Positions 33,019-40,862 of a stretch of 64,000 nucleotides of DNA are shown here, one piece after another. The position numbers were made by a program, and so were the translations under genes. The stretch spans positions 1 through 64,000 of the forward strand of contig CAYPEK010000002.1 in the NCBI GenBank assembly GCA_964409645.1, in the 5' to 3' direction. The stretch is from CAYPEK01 sp964409645. Its GTDB lineage: Bacteria > UBP15 > UBA6099. The notes beneath the pieces were generated by a model that saw only the letters and a list, made by a program, of their open reading frames with translations, was not told the DNA's origin and ran no database searches. Each line of letters starts with the position of its first letter. Position 1 is the stretch's first letter.

Positions 33019-34404
33019 TTATTTTTTATCGAGACCGAACGGGATCAATTTGCGCAGGTTCTTGCCGGCGAAGAACAAGGCAACCTGCATCTCCTGAACG
33101 GTGATCATCTTGTTGAGGATCGGCACCTTGGACGCCGCGAGAACGAGCTTGCAGGCGCGCAGCGCAGCGCTCATCGCACGGTCAAGAGCGGCAACCAGCC
33201 TGTCGGCCTCCTCTTTATTGATGACCGGCGGCGGCATGAACCGCATCACTTTGGGGTTGTTTCCGCTGTAAACCGCGAATACGCCGTTCTGCACGAGGAA
33301 GTAGCTCATCATCGGCCCGATCATGTCGTGCTCGTATTCGAGCCCGATCATGAGACCTTTGCGGCGCACTTCGCGGACGAGCCCTTTGTGTTTCTTCTGC
33401 AGATCGAGAAGCTTGCCGCCGATATAGTCGCCCATTCGCGCGGCGTTTCCGGGTACGTCGTTCTTCACCAGAAAGTCGATTACTTGCTGCGCGACCGCGC
33501 ATCCGATGTCAGTGCCGCCGGAGCCGGATTGGATCGATTCCGGATTCTCCTGCAGGAATTTGTTGACCCGCGCATTGAAGAGGACCGCCGAGATGGGGTA
33601 GAGGGCGCCGCTGATGGATTTCGCCACAGTCATGATATCCGGCTCGACGCCGTAGTGCTCGCAGCAGAACATTTTGCCTGTGCGTCCGAATCCGGTCTGC
33701 ACCTCGTCGAGCATGAGCAGGATGCCGCGCTCGTCGCAGAGACGGCGCAGGCCGGTCATGAATTCCTGAGTCGCCGGGAATATGCCCGCCTCGCCCTGAA
33801 CCGGTTCGAGGAAGACGGCGGCAGTCTTGTCGTCGATCGCGGCGCGGACCGCTTCAAGGTCGTTCATCGCGACAAATTTCACGTCCTCCATGAGCGGCTC
33901 GAACGGCGCGCGATAAACCGGCTTGCCGATGCATGAGAGCGCCATTCCGGTGTGGTCGTGGTATGCCTTGATCATCGCGATTATGCCGGGTTTGCCTGTT
34001 GCGCCGCGCGCGAGCTTGATCGCGCAGTCGTTCGCCTCGCCGCCGCCCGATGTGAACATGACGTGGTTAAGATCGCCGGGCGCGAGCTCGGCCAGTTTGT
34101 CAGCGAGCTTGGCTTTCTCGCGAGACACGAACATGTAGTCGCCCATATCGTAGTCGTCGAGTGCGCGGTTGAGCGCCGCGCGGATTTCGTCGTTTCCGCG
34201 GCCTACGTTGAAGCAGCCCGCCGAGCAGAAACAGTCGATGAGCTTCTTCTTGTCGTCAACCAAGTCTGTCATGTAAACGCCCTTGCGGTTGCTCTCGACA
34301 AAGTCGAGCTCGACAGTCTTAAGGAAGAAGTACTGTGTCAGGTTGATGTACTTCTTGAAGTCCGATATTGCCTGTTCCTTTATCTGAGTTTTTGTTTTCT
34401 GCAT
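33019..34404 (-). CDS. Class-III pyridoxal-phosphate aminotransferase
   Basis: A 461-residue enzyme of the class-III aminotransferase family (GABA, ornithine, glutamate-semialdehyde and related substrates). Active-site features are intact: phosphate-cup segment FTSGGGEANDCAIKLAR, AYHDHTGMAL, Asp 233 and Gln 236 in MLDEVQTGFGRTGK, and Lys 262 in TVAKSISGALYPI. The last 50 residues extend past the usual fold end and include a hydrophobic segment (LVLAASKVPILNKMI). The amino donor and acceptor cannot be told from sequence. GAGAGGC lies just before the ATG. It is first in a likely two-gene operon with the lysine-less paralogue, which may have arisen from it by tandem duplication. Confidence 0.9.
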   Translation of the reverse strand: MQKTKTQIKEQAISDFKKYINLTQYFFLKTVELDFVESNRKGVYMTDLVDDKKKLIDCFCSAGCFNVGRGNDEIRAALNRALDDYDMGDYMFVSREKAKLADKLAELAPGDLNHVMFTSGGGEANDCAIKLARGATGKPGIIAMIKAYHDHTGMALSCIGKPVYRAPFEPLMEDVKFVAMNDLEAVRAAIDDKTAAVFLEPVQGEAGIFPATQEFMTGLRRLCDERGILLMLDEVQTGFGRTGKMFCCEHYGVEPDIMTVAKSISGALYPISAVLFNARVNKFLQENPESIQSGSGGTDIGCAVAQQVIDFLVKNDVPGNAARMGDYIGGKLLDLQKKHKGLVREVRRKGLMIGLEYEHDMIGPMMSYFLVQNGVFAVYSGNNPKVMRFMPPPVINKEEADRLVAALDRAMSAALRACKLVLAASKVPILNKMITVQEMQVALFFAGKNLRKLIPFGLDKK

Positions 34405-34475
34405 TGTTACGCCTCTCTTGCATCTGTTGAATTAGCACGAGCATACTCATCAGCAGCAGGTTACTATAGAAAAAA

Positions 34476-34502
34476 ACTATAATAAAATGGAAGGGGAGTC
34501 AA
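34476..34502 (-). promoter_or_regulatory. Candidate promoter of the aminotransferase pair
   Basis: On the minus strand TTGACT (34502-34497) is followed after 15 bases by TATAGT (34481-34476), about 70 bases before the ATG at 34404. The spacer is short. A second TATAGT occurs just downstream, so the exact -10 is uncertain. Confidence 0.4.
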
Positions 34503-34564
34503 GGAAGGAACTCCGCCTCGGCGTCGGTTCCACAGTCAAAAAATAAGATTCGATCGAAGCACAA

Positions 34565-34733
34565 TTGATATAAAGTGGTATAATTGAGCTGAAACACGCT
34601 TGTATCATCAGAGGGAGGGGCATCGCGGAGGCGCGCAATAGTCTCGGATACGAATCTCGAATTATCCGTGTGAGAGGTAAGGACGTTGTCAGTTAATCAC
34701 GGTATTCGCGGATTTGATATAAAGTAATATCAA
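34565..34733 (+). promoter_or_regulatory. Regulatory region of the quinone reductase gene: extended -10 and operator-like inverted repeat
   Basis: The 344 bases 34405-34748 hold no gene. Two copies of TTGATATAAAGT occur, at 34565-34576 and 34714-34725. The first overlaps an extended -10 (TGGTATAAT, 34576-34584). The second is half of an inverted repeat TTGATAT/ATATCAA (34714-34720 and 34727-34733, 6-base spacer), directly before the GGGGG ribosome site of the gene at 34749. The arrangement suggests an operator bound by a repressor, but no regulator gene is adjacent. Confidence 0.45.
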
Positions 34734-34748
34734 TCTCGGGGGTGCGAA

Positions 34749-35330
34749 ATGAACCAACTGGTCGTTTATTGTCATCCGAATCCGAACAGCTTCAACCACG
34801 CGATAAAAGAGGCTCTGGTCGCAGCGCTTAAAGACAAGGGGCACGACGTGCGCGTGCGCGATTTGTATGCGGTCGATTTTCATCCGGTGCTTAGCGCGAG
34901 GGATTTCCAGTATTACATGGATTCAAGAGTGCCCGCCGAGATACAGGTGGAGCAGGACCACATAAAATGGTCGGACGTTATTACGTTCGTTTACCCGATA
35001 TGGTGGACGGGGATGCCAGCGATGGTGAAAGGATACATCGACAGGGTGTTCACGGAGGGGTTCGCGTACGATTTCGATGCGGACGGCATCGCGGGTTTGC
35101 TTAAAGAAAAAAAAGCGTTCATCTTCAACACGACGGGCGCGGCGAAAGCCGATGCTGAAAAAATGGGCATGGCGGAGTTGATTAAACACACGTCGGATGA
35201 CGCCATATTTAAATCATGCGGCATGGAAGTGATCGGCCATAAGTTTTTCTTCGGGGTGCCGATGGCTGCGGAAGCGGACCTGAAAGCGATGCTCGAAGAC
35301 GTGAAAAAGACGGCTGAAAAGCTTGCCTAA
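34749..35330 (+). CDS. Flavodoxin-like NAD(P)H:quinone oxidoreductase
   Basis: A 193-residue protein of the NQO1/MdaB/KefF flavodoxin-fold family, two-electron quinone reductases that use FMN or FAD in the cytoplasm. Marks are the N-terminal phosphate-binding region VVYCHPNPNSFNHAI, the signature FVYPIWWTGMPAMVKGYIDRVF, and the later NTTGA loop and FGVP. Length is typical. A GGGGG site lies 6 bases before the ATG and a terminator follows 36 bases after the stop, so it is probably a single-gene transcript. The operator-like inverted repeat before it fits stress-controlled expression, as is common in this family. The specific quinone is unknown. Confidence 0.92.
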   Translation: MNQLVVYCHPNPNSFNHAIKEALVAALKDKGHDVRVRDLYAVDFHPVLSARDFQYYMDSRVPAEIQVEQDHIKWSDVITFVYPIWWTGMPAMVKGYIDRVFTEGFAYDFDADGIAGLLKEKKAFIFNTTGAAKADAEKMGMAELIKHTSDDAIFKSCGMEVIGHKFFFGVPMAAEADLKAMLEDVKKTAEKLA

Positions 35331-35366
35331 AAACCCGCGGTATTCCGCAAATAAAGAAACGATGGG

Positions 35367-35391
35367 AGCCGTCCGAGAGGGCGGCTTTTTG
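35367..35391 (+). terminator. Rho-independent terminator of the quinone reductase gene
   Basis: An 8-bp stem AGCCGTCC/GGGCGGCT (one G-T pair) with a GAGA loop is followed by a short T run. Confidence 0.85.
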
Positions 35392-35424
35392 AATTGAGAA
35401 AAAATGAATTCGGCCCGCTGGCCT

Positions 35425-35859
35425 TCAGACGGTCATGGGGCTGAGGAGTTCGTACGCCTTCGATAATTCCGCCGCGTCAACGGAATCGATGTATTTCAGC
35501 AGCGCGTCGGCGGCTTTAACTGAATCAAAAAGGTGTTTCTTAGCCTTTTCCTTTGCAGCGCCGATTGTCACCTTGAGGCTGAAGGGAGCGTCCGCCGGTT
35601 CTTTAAGTTTAGCGGTTTCTTTTATCAGCGACGACAAAGCTTCTTTTGCGGAAGTGATATCTGTTTTCAGGTCGTTTTTGATGTCGCCGATAACAGTGCT
35701 TTCGGCGGCGGCCAGTTTGTTGTACGCATTGAAAATAATCGCCGCGTTCCGTGGAAACTCCTCGCGAACTAAATCCTTGAGCCGAGCAAGCAGGGCAACA
35801 GTTTCGTCGAAGTACGCTTCGGGTTTTTCGTATTTTTCCAGTTCTTTATCCTGTGCCAT
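35425..35859 (-). CDS. Small helical protein of unknown function
   Basis: A 144-residue protein, almost entirely predicted helix, rich in Lys, Glu, Ala and Leu. It begins MAQDKELEKYEKPEAYFDETV and has no signal peptide, Cys, or recognisable motif. The helical segments (about 15-40, 45-90 and 100-140) suggest a helical bundle. It lies 20 bases downstream of the Tat-ferredoxin gene on the same strand, so the two may be co-transcribed. Codon use is like the neighbours. No function can be assigned. Confidence 0.65.
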   Translation of the reverse strand: MAQDKELEKYEKPEAYFDETVALLARLKDLVREEFPRNAAIIFNAYNKLAAAESTVIGDIKNDLKTDITSAKEALSSLIKETAKLKEPADAPFSLKVTIGAAKEKAKKHLFDSVKAADALLKYIDSVDAAELSKAYELLSPMTV

Positions 35860-35879
35860 CTTACACCCGTCTTACATTA

Positions 35880-36782
35880 TTAAACTTCTCTTTTTATCAG
35901 AAACGTAGCGCTCTGCGGACAGCTTGTCGAGCATAGCCCGCAGCCGAGGCACTTCGTCTGATCGACAATCGCGCGGCCGCCTTCGATTTTGCGCGCCGAG
36001 AAATGGCAGCGCGTCAGGCATTTCCCGCAGCCCGTGCATTTGCTTGATACCGCCGGAACGAATTCCGACTTTACCACCATTTTGTTTCCGAACTCGATCA
36101 GTCCGCGCAGCCCGACACAGCAGCACGGACAGCAGTTGCATACAACGTAGTACGAGTCGTCGTCTCCCACGCGTATCAACTCGTGCACCAGCCCGGCATC
36201 CTCCGCTCTGCGAATCACTTTTCTGATTTCATCGCGAGAGACTTTCGACACATGGCCTCGGTCTATAAGGCCCGGTCTGTATTCGCCGAATGCGAGATGG
36301 ATGCACGTGTCCGTGGGCGCGTTGCATCGTTTGAAAGTGGACCTGCACCAGCACTGGCCGATGCCGGAAACGGAAGAGCGCATCAGCAACTCTTCGAATT
36401 CCTGATACGGCAGTATTTCAGTCTGCGGATTTATAGCCTCGCGAATCGGTATGACACGCGTGCCCCAGTTCAATTCCTTTCCGAGTATGCCGATCCTGCG
36501 GAACATTTCTTCGTCCGTTCCTGTTTTCACCGTCTCGCGTGTTGCTTCGAGTATGGACACTTCGGTTATGCCCATCATGAATGCATAGAGCTTTTTCCAC
36601 CAGTCGGGATTGAAAACGAGTTCTTTAGGGACGACGGCTGCATTTTCGGCAGCCGCCACTCCGGACGTAAAATATGAAAAGCTGTTCACGCTTGCCCATG
36701 CGAGCAGCGCGGACCACATCGTGCGCTTCATGAATTCGCGCCGGTCGAGCATCTGCGTTGTGTCGATTGTTCCTTTTTCCAT
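35880..36782 (-). CDS. Tat-exported 4Fe-4S ferredoxin-type protein
   Basis: A 300-residue protein. A twin-arginine motif DRREFMKR (R14, R15) is followed by a hydrophobic stretch ending in AAA near residue 46, indicating export of a folded, cofactor-bearing protein. The middle part carries CWCRSTFKRCNAPTDTC and, later, VVCNCCPCCC, a Cys-rich pair seen in a family of ferredoxin-like proteins with the intervening ISRDEI/AGLVH-type region. The C-terminal 65 residues hold two ferredoxin motifs, CTGCGKCLTRC and CLGCGLCSTSCP, each able to ligate a 4Fe-4S cluster. An electron-transfer role outside the cytoplasm is inferred; the partner redox enzyme is not in the window. A terminator of the upstream gene separates it from the frameshifted gene at 36976. 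Confidence 0.85.
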   Translation of the reverse strand: MEKGTIDTTQMLDRREFMKRTMWSALLAWASVNSFSYFTSGVAAAENAAVVPKELVFNPDWWKKLYAFMMGITEVSILEATRETVKTGTDEEMFRRIGILGKELNWGTRVIPIREAINPQTEILPYQEFEELLMRSSVSGIGQCWCRSTFKRCNAPTDTCIHLAFGEYRPGLIDRGHVSKVSRDEIRKVIRRAEDAGLVHELIRVGDDDSYYVVCNCCPCCCVGLRGLIEFGNKMVVKSEFVPAVSSKCTGCGKCLTRCHFSARKIEGGRAIVDQTKCLGCGLCSTSCPQSATFLIKREV

Positions 36783-36900
36783 CCGCCTAATTCGAGCGCA
36801 AACTACAGCGTTGATTATGCATTATAACATAAATATTGAAAGTGCGTCATTGTTTGCCGTCATTGCGTGGAATTGGACTTGATGGAGGAGGCGGAATGTG

Positions 36901-36956
36901 AAAAAAGAAGCCCGGCGCCGGAGGGATAACATGGCCTTTTTCCTTCCGGCGCCGGG
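36901..36956 (-). terminator. Strong hairpin terminator of the frameshifted secreted-protein gene
   Basis: On the minus strand a 16-bp stem (arms 36956-36941 and 36926-36911, one G-T pair, centred on CCGGCGCCGG) is followed by CTTCTTTTTT. It lies 20 bases past the stop at 36976. Confidence 0.88.
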
Positions 36957-36975
36957 TGAGAGGATCGCTTGTCTG

Positions 36976-37687
36976 TTACTTAATTTTGTTGGATGCCGCT
37001 TTCGCAAAGTCATCGAACATTCTGACGAACGGGATGCCGACCTGACTTCCGGATGCTTCGCTCGGATTCGATGAGAGAGTTATTCTTTTGTCCTTATCGG
37101 TGGATTCATATTCCTTAACACTCGTCTCGTGTTTTCCATCGATGGTCATGTCGATAACTATCGAGTCCGATCTGCGGTCGTAGAGATAAAGATGCGATGC
37201 AGTTTCTATTTTTAATTTGCGCCTGATATGGCCGGGCTGGACGTTTTCAGAGAGATAATCGTACCAGTCTTTGTCCCCGGAATCGTCTTGACGTTTCGTA
37301 CTTACTCTTGTAAACGTTGTGGGCATAGACGAGAGCTCTGTCGATAGAGCCGAACGCAACGAAGCAGCCTTGTTTGCCGTCGAGCAACGACTTTGCCGCT
37401 GATTTCGGGTCGGTCGAAGACGAAACGGGGATCCCGTCCGCGTCGCCTGCCATGGCAACCAGTGTGCCTGTGTCAGTAAGAAGAACGTGCGCGAGTATCC
37501 CGGCTGTGGTTTTTCCGATGTCTTCCGGCCTACCCCAGAATTTGTCGATCTGGCGTATCGCCTTGTTTTCGAGGGTAGCTACATAAATGATACCCGGATC
37601 GCAAGTTTCGGCCACGCTTTTTGTGCTTGCCGTGCACAGAGCGAGCAGAACCGCCGTGAACATTAATGCTGTGTATTTTTTCATCAT
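36976..37687 (-). pseudogene. Secreted protein gene interrupted by a frameshift
   Basis: Two frames together read as one protein. From ATG 37687 (or 37684, 7 bases after GGAGG) the first frame gives a signal peptide (MMKKYTALMFTAVLLALCTAS...VAET) and about 110 plausible residues up to ALVYAHNVYKSKYETS near 37280. It then turns into Arg-rich nonsense and stops at 37247. The frame one base further on reads QDDSGDKDWYDYLSENVQPGHIRRKLK and continues sensibly to the TAA at 36976, just before a strong terminator. One extra base near 37275-37300 therefore splits a gene of about 237 codons. It may be a true pseudogene or a base-calling error. No family was recognised. Confidence 0.7.
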
Positions 37688-37912
37688 ATTTCCTCCCGAT
37701 ATTTGCGCCGTAGCTGCCGTATGACGCCGGTGTTGGATGAAATTCTAACTGCCGGCGATATGCCGCACATCGGGCTTCGGGCTCTTTTTTTATAGTGCTT
37801 GAGGGCTGTTTTTTACGTGTTGGTATAGGACTAAAGGCCTATATGGCCGCCCGTCGGCAGTCCGTTGCGGCGGCATGCACGCAGGGGATATACTTTATCC
37901 GAGGTTGAAAAC

Positions 37913-39397
37913 ATGAAAGTGCTTGATATGCTGCGCCGTTTCGGAAGACTCAGATGGAAACTCGCTTTTTCGTACATGGCGGCGTCGGTCATAGGCGTTT
38001 TCGCCGTGGAGCTTTTGCTTATTTCGTGTCTGGGATTCGTTATTTTCAGCCCTTCATTTCTGATTCGCTATCTGGTCAGGGATGTCAATCGGAAACTACC
38101 CGAAGCCGCCGCGATTATGGAAGGCAGGACATCGGCTCTCACGCAATATTTGGCCGGGGAGTTCAATGTCGGAAAAGGCGGCGGAGTGATGATAGCGGTG
38201 ATGATGCAGGATAAGAATCGCTCGGAAGCCGCGATACTTTTTCCCGATGGAAAGGTTGCGGGCGGCATACCGGGCGGCAAATGGGAGGCCGGAAAAGACG
38301 GGTTCAGACATCTCGACAGTATTGAGAAGGATCGTGTGCGGCAGGCGCTTCGCGGCCGCGAGTTGTCCGCAGAAACAGTGCTGAAACGCGACAGGAATGT
38401 ATTCTGCGCGGCGCCGATCCGCGGCCGGAACGGAATAGCCGGTGTGTTGATACTCAAAGGCAGGGAGACGTTCAGTCCCGCTAAGTTCGCGGAGGGAATG
38501 ATGAACGTTGTCGGGTTCACGCTGCTGCTTATCGCTGCGTTCGCGGGATTGTTCGGCATTTTTTTTGGTTTTATCGTGTCGCGCGGCCTGATGAGGAGAT
38601 TGAGCGCGGCGGGGGCGGCGGCGGAGTCGTGGAGCAAGGGCGATTTTACCGCCGTAATTAAGGACAGGGCGAACGACGAGCTCGGCGGACTCTCGCGCCG
38701 GCTGAATGAGATGGCGGATTCGCTCGGCAAACTGATGGAGGTGAGGAGGCAGCTCGCCGCATCGGAGGAACGGAACCGGATCACCAGCGAATTGCACGAT
38801 ACGGTCAAACAGCAGGCGTTTGCAGCGGCGATGCTTGCGGCGGCGATTCGTGCGCGGCACGGACTCGACGGAACGTCGGTGGGAGACGAGTTGTCGGAAG
38901 TTGAAAGTATTTTGAAGAAAACACAGAGCGACCTTACCAATATCATTGCGGAACTCGCTCCGCCGGATGAAAGCTGGAAGAGTCCGGAGGAGTTGTTCGT
39001 CGATCTCGCGATGAAATGGGAGGCGCGTCTGGGAATACCGGTACGGTTGCGTATCGACAACGAGGTGGCGCCGGATCCGGTTGCGGGCAGGATTTTGTAT
39101 CTTGCGGCGTCAGAGGCGATTACGAATGCCGCGCGCCACAGCGGGGCGAAAGAGATAGCAATTACACTGAGCTCCGAGAAGGGCGGTTTTATCAAGTTGA
39201 CGGTGAGTGACAACGGGCGCGGCTGCCGCACGGAGTTTGAAGAGATTCCGGGGCACGGCCTGCGGATCATGCGTGAACGTGTCGAGTCGCTTCCCGGCGG
39301 CGAGATGGAGGTCAGAACCGCGCCGGGCCGCGGATTCGAAATCACGGTGAGAGTTTTCAGCGGGGGCAAAAAAGGCGATAATCATACCGATGGATGA
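37913..39397 (+). CDS. Membrane sensor histidine kinase, NarX/LiaS type
   Basis: A 494-residue kinase. A first membrane segment (about 17-50, WKLAFSYMAASVIGVFAVELLL) is followed by an extracytoplasmic sensor region of about 150 residues, a second membrane segment (about 205-230), a HAMP domain, a HisKA_3 motif ERNRITSELHDTVKQQAF with the phospho-acceptor His, and a HATPase with NAARHSGAKEI, DNGRG and PGHGLRIMRERV. ATG 37913 is preferred because GAGG lies 8 bases upstream. It overlaps the response regulator gene at 39390 by eight bases, so the pair is coupled. The stimulus is unknown. Confidence 0.92.
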   Translation: MKVLDMLRRFGRLRWKLAFSYMAASVIGVFAVELLLISCLGFVIFSPSFLIRYLVRDVNRKLPEAAAIMEGRTSALTQYLAGEFNVGKGGGVMIAVMMQDKNRSEAAILFPDGKVAGGIPGGKWEAGKDGFRHLDSIEKDRVRQALRGRELSAETVLKRDRNVFCAAPIRGRNGIAGVLILKGRETFSPAKFAEGMMNVVGFTLLLIAAFAGLFGIFFGFIVSRGLMRRLSAAGAAAESWSKGDFTAVIKDRANDELGGLSRRLNEMADSLGKLMEVRRQLAASEERNRITSELHDTVKQQAFAAAMLAAAIRARHGLDGTSVGDELSEVESILKKTQSDLTNIIAELAPPDESWKSPEELFVDLAMKWEARLGIPVRLRIDNEVAPDPVAGRILYLAASEAITNAARHSGAKEIAITLSSEKGGFIKLTVSDNGRGCRTEFEEIPGHGLRIMRERVESLPGGEMEVRTAPGRGFEITVRVFSGGKKGDNHTDG

Positions 39398-40058
39398 CGG
39401 AGCGGTGAAAAACAGCGGCGAGCGCATAACGGTTGTCGTGACGGACGATCATGAGCTCGTGAGACGCGGGATAAGCGGTTTCCTCGAAGCGCAGAGCGAC
39501 ATTGAAGTCGTGGGAGAGGCGGCGTCGGGCGAGGAGGCGGCGCGTCTTTGCGAGGAATTTGCGCCCGACGTTGTGCTCCTCGACCTTATCATGCCGGGGA
39601 TAGGCGGCGTGGAGGCGGCGCGGCGGATAAAGCAGGTGAGCCCGCGCACGCACATAGTCGTTCTGACGTCGTTTCATGAGGACGAGCACATCATACAGGC
39701 TGTGCGCGCCGGGGCGCAGTCGTATCTTTTAAAGGATATATCGCCGGAGGGGCTTATACGCGCGGTTCGCGGCGCGGCGCGCGGCGAAGCCAATCTGCAT
39801 CCGTCTGTTGCGGCAAAGGTGTTGAAGGTTATCAACGGCGCACGCGACATGAAAGACCCTCTCGCCGACCTAACGGCGCGCGAGATGGAAGTGTTGAAGC
39901 TGATCGCGGATGGTTTGTCGAACAGCGAAATAGCGGACTCGCTTTTTATCAGCGAGAAAACAGTCAAAGCTCACGTCAGTAACATTCTCGGCAAGCTGCA
40001 TCTCGCCGACCGCACGAAAGCCGCGGCTTTTGCGTGGAAACAAGGCCTAATGAAGTAG
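39390..40058 (+). CDS. NarL/FixJ-family response regulator
   Basis: A 222-residue transcription regulator. The receiver domain (residues 13-130) has the acidic pair TDDHE, phospho-acceptor Asp 65 in VVLLDLIMPG, and the conserved Lys in SYLLKDISPEG. The C-terminal LuxR-type helix-turn-helix (about 155-220) reads LTAREMEVLKLIADGLSN, then IADSLFISEKTVKAHVSNIL. Its start overlaps the kinase gene at 37913 by eight bases, and it is the clear cognate partner. Target genes cannot be told from the sequence. Confidence 0.95.
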   Translation: MDDGAVKNSGERITVVVTDDHELVRRGISGFLEAQSDIEVVGEAASGEEAARLCEEFAPDVVLLDLIMPGIGGVEAARRIKQVSPRTHIVVLTSFHEDEHIIQAVRAGAQSYLLKDISPEGLIRAVRGAARGEANLHPSVAAKVLKVINGARDMKDPLADLTAREMEVLKLIADGLSNSEIADSLFISEKTVKAHVSNILGKLHLADRTKAAAFAWKQGLMK

Positions 40059-40080
40059 CAACCGGCGTTGCTCTTATCTT
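40058..40080 (+). terminator. Weak terminator after the two-component pair
   Basis: A 5-bp stem GCAAC/GTTGC with a four-base loop, starting at the last base of the stop codon, is followed by TCTTATCTTTTT. It is short and only plausible. Confidence 0.4.
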
Positions 40081-40084
40081 TTTC

Positions 40085-40735
40085 CTATTTCGTAACGAAC
40101 TTAATTCTGCTCGGGGGGCGACTGCGCTTACCCATCCAGTATTCTTCATAGAGAGCGTCCGTCATCGGTTCGAGCGGCGGGTCGTCCATCATCACACCCT
40201 CGCCGCGGTAGAAATCGTAGATGTGGTTCCACACCGGAACGAGTACCGAGGGCCGTTTGCCGAAGAACGGTATCTTTTCGGCCGGAGCTGATTTGTCGCG
40301 TATTGTCACATTGAACGAGTCTGAATCGCCGTTGCGAGTCGCAACTACTATGTAGTGGAGAGGAGCGAAATTGTCCGGCTTACACGCGGGATCCCACTCG
40401 AATGCGATGTGATCCACACGGCCCGTCGCCAACGTTATTCCTACCTCGACGAATTCGATATCGTTGACCGACCCGTAGCGAACTTTGCGTATCTGGCTGT
40501 AGATGAAGTGCCATAGTTTGATCGGGGCTATCTCGTCTTGCCAATGAACGTAATAATTGATGTACAGCATGTCACCGTTCGGGATCGCCTCGTAGAGCAC
40601 GCGTTCGGGCCGCATGTAATTAATTGCGTCGTGAATGTAGAGTACGGGCATGAATTCAGCCGCGACTCCGGATAGTTGCTTTTCCGCGCCGCCTATTTTA
40701 ATTGTGGCCGCCGGATCGTTGATCAAAACCGACAT
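40085..40735 (-). CDS. Conserved-looking cytoplasmic protein of unknown function
   Basis: A 216-residue protein from ATG 40735, chosen because GGAG lies 7 bases upstream; a 16-residue longer form from 40783 lacks such a site. It has no signal peptide or membrane segment. It is rich in aromatic residues, with segments such as DMLYINYYVHWQDEIAP, IKLWHFIYSQIRKVRYG and VPVWNHIYDFYRGEGV, and ends in a basic tail. The even mix of beta- and loop-prone segments suggests a compact alpha/beta or beta fold. I do not recognise the family. It is convergent with the response regulator gene and divergent from the phosphorylase gene at 40863. Confidence 0.7.
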   Translation of the reverse strand: MSVLINDPAATIKIGGAEKQLSGVAAEFMPVLYIHDAINYMRPERVLYEAIPNGDMLYINYYVHWQDEIAPIKLWHFIYSQIRKVRYGSVNDIEFVEVGITLATGRVDHIAFEWDPACKPDNFAPLHYIVVATRNGDSDSFNVTIRDKSAPAEKIPFFGKRPSVLVPVWNHIYDFYRGEGVMMDDPPLEPMTDALYEEYWMGKRSRPPSRIKFVTK

Positions 40736-40862
40736 TTCATTTCTCCAAAAGGTAACCGCGTACTGCGACCGGCCGTGTAACATTGTAGCGGAGGAATGAC
40801 GCGTTGGCTAAACTATTTCAAAACGGCTGTTTTAAATATATTGAATGATATATAGTTAAATT

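Noticed and set aside
32046..33936. Long plus-strand open frames (352 and 366 codons) opposite the aminotransferase genes
   Set aside because: Their products are Arg/Asp/Val-rich with no motifs, no ribosome site and no domain. They mirror the codon bias of the real minus-strand genes.
38068..39369. 433-codon minus-strand open frame opposite the sensor kinase
   Set aside because: It is Ser/Pro/Ile-rich with no recognisable fold and antisense to a kinase with all catalytic motifs.
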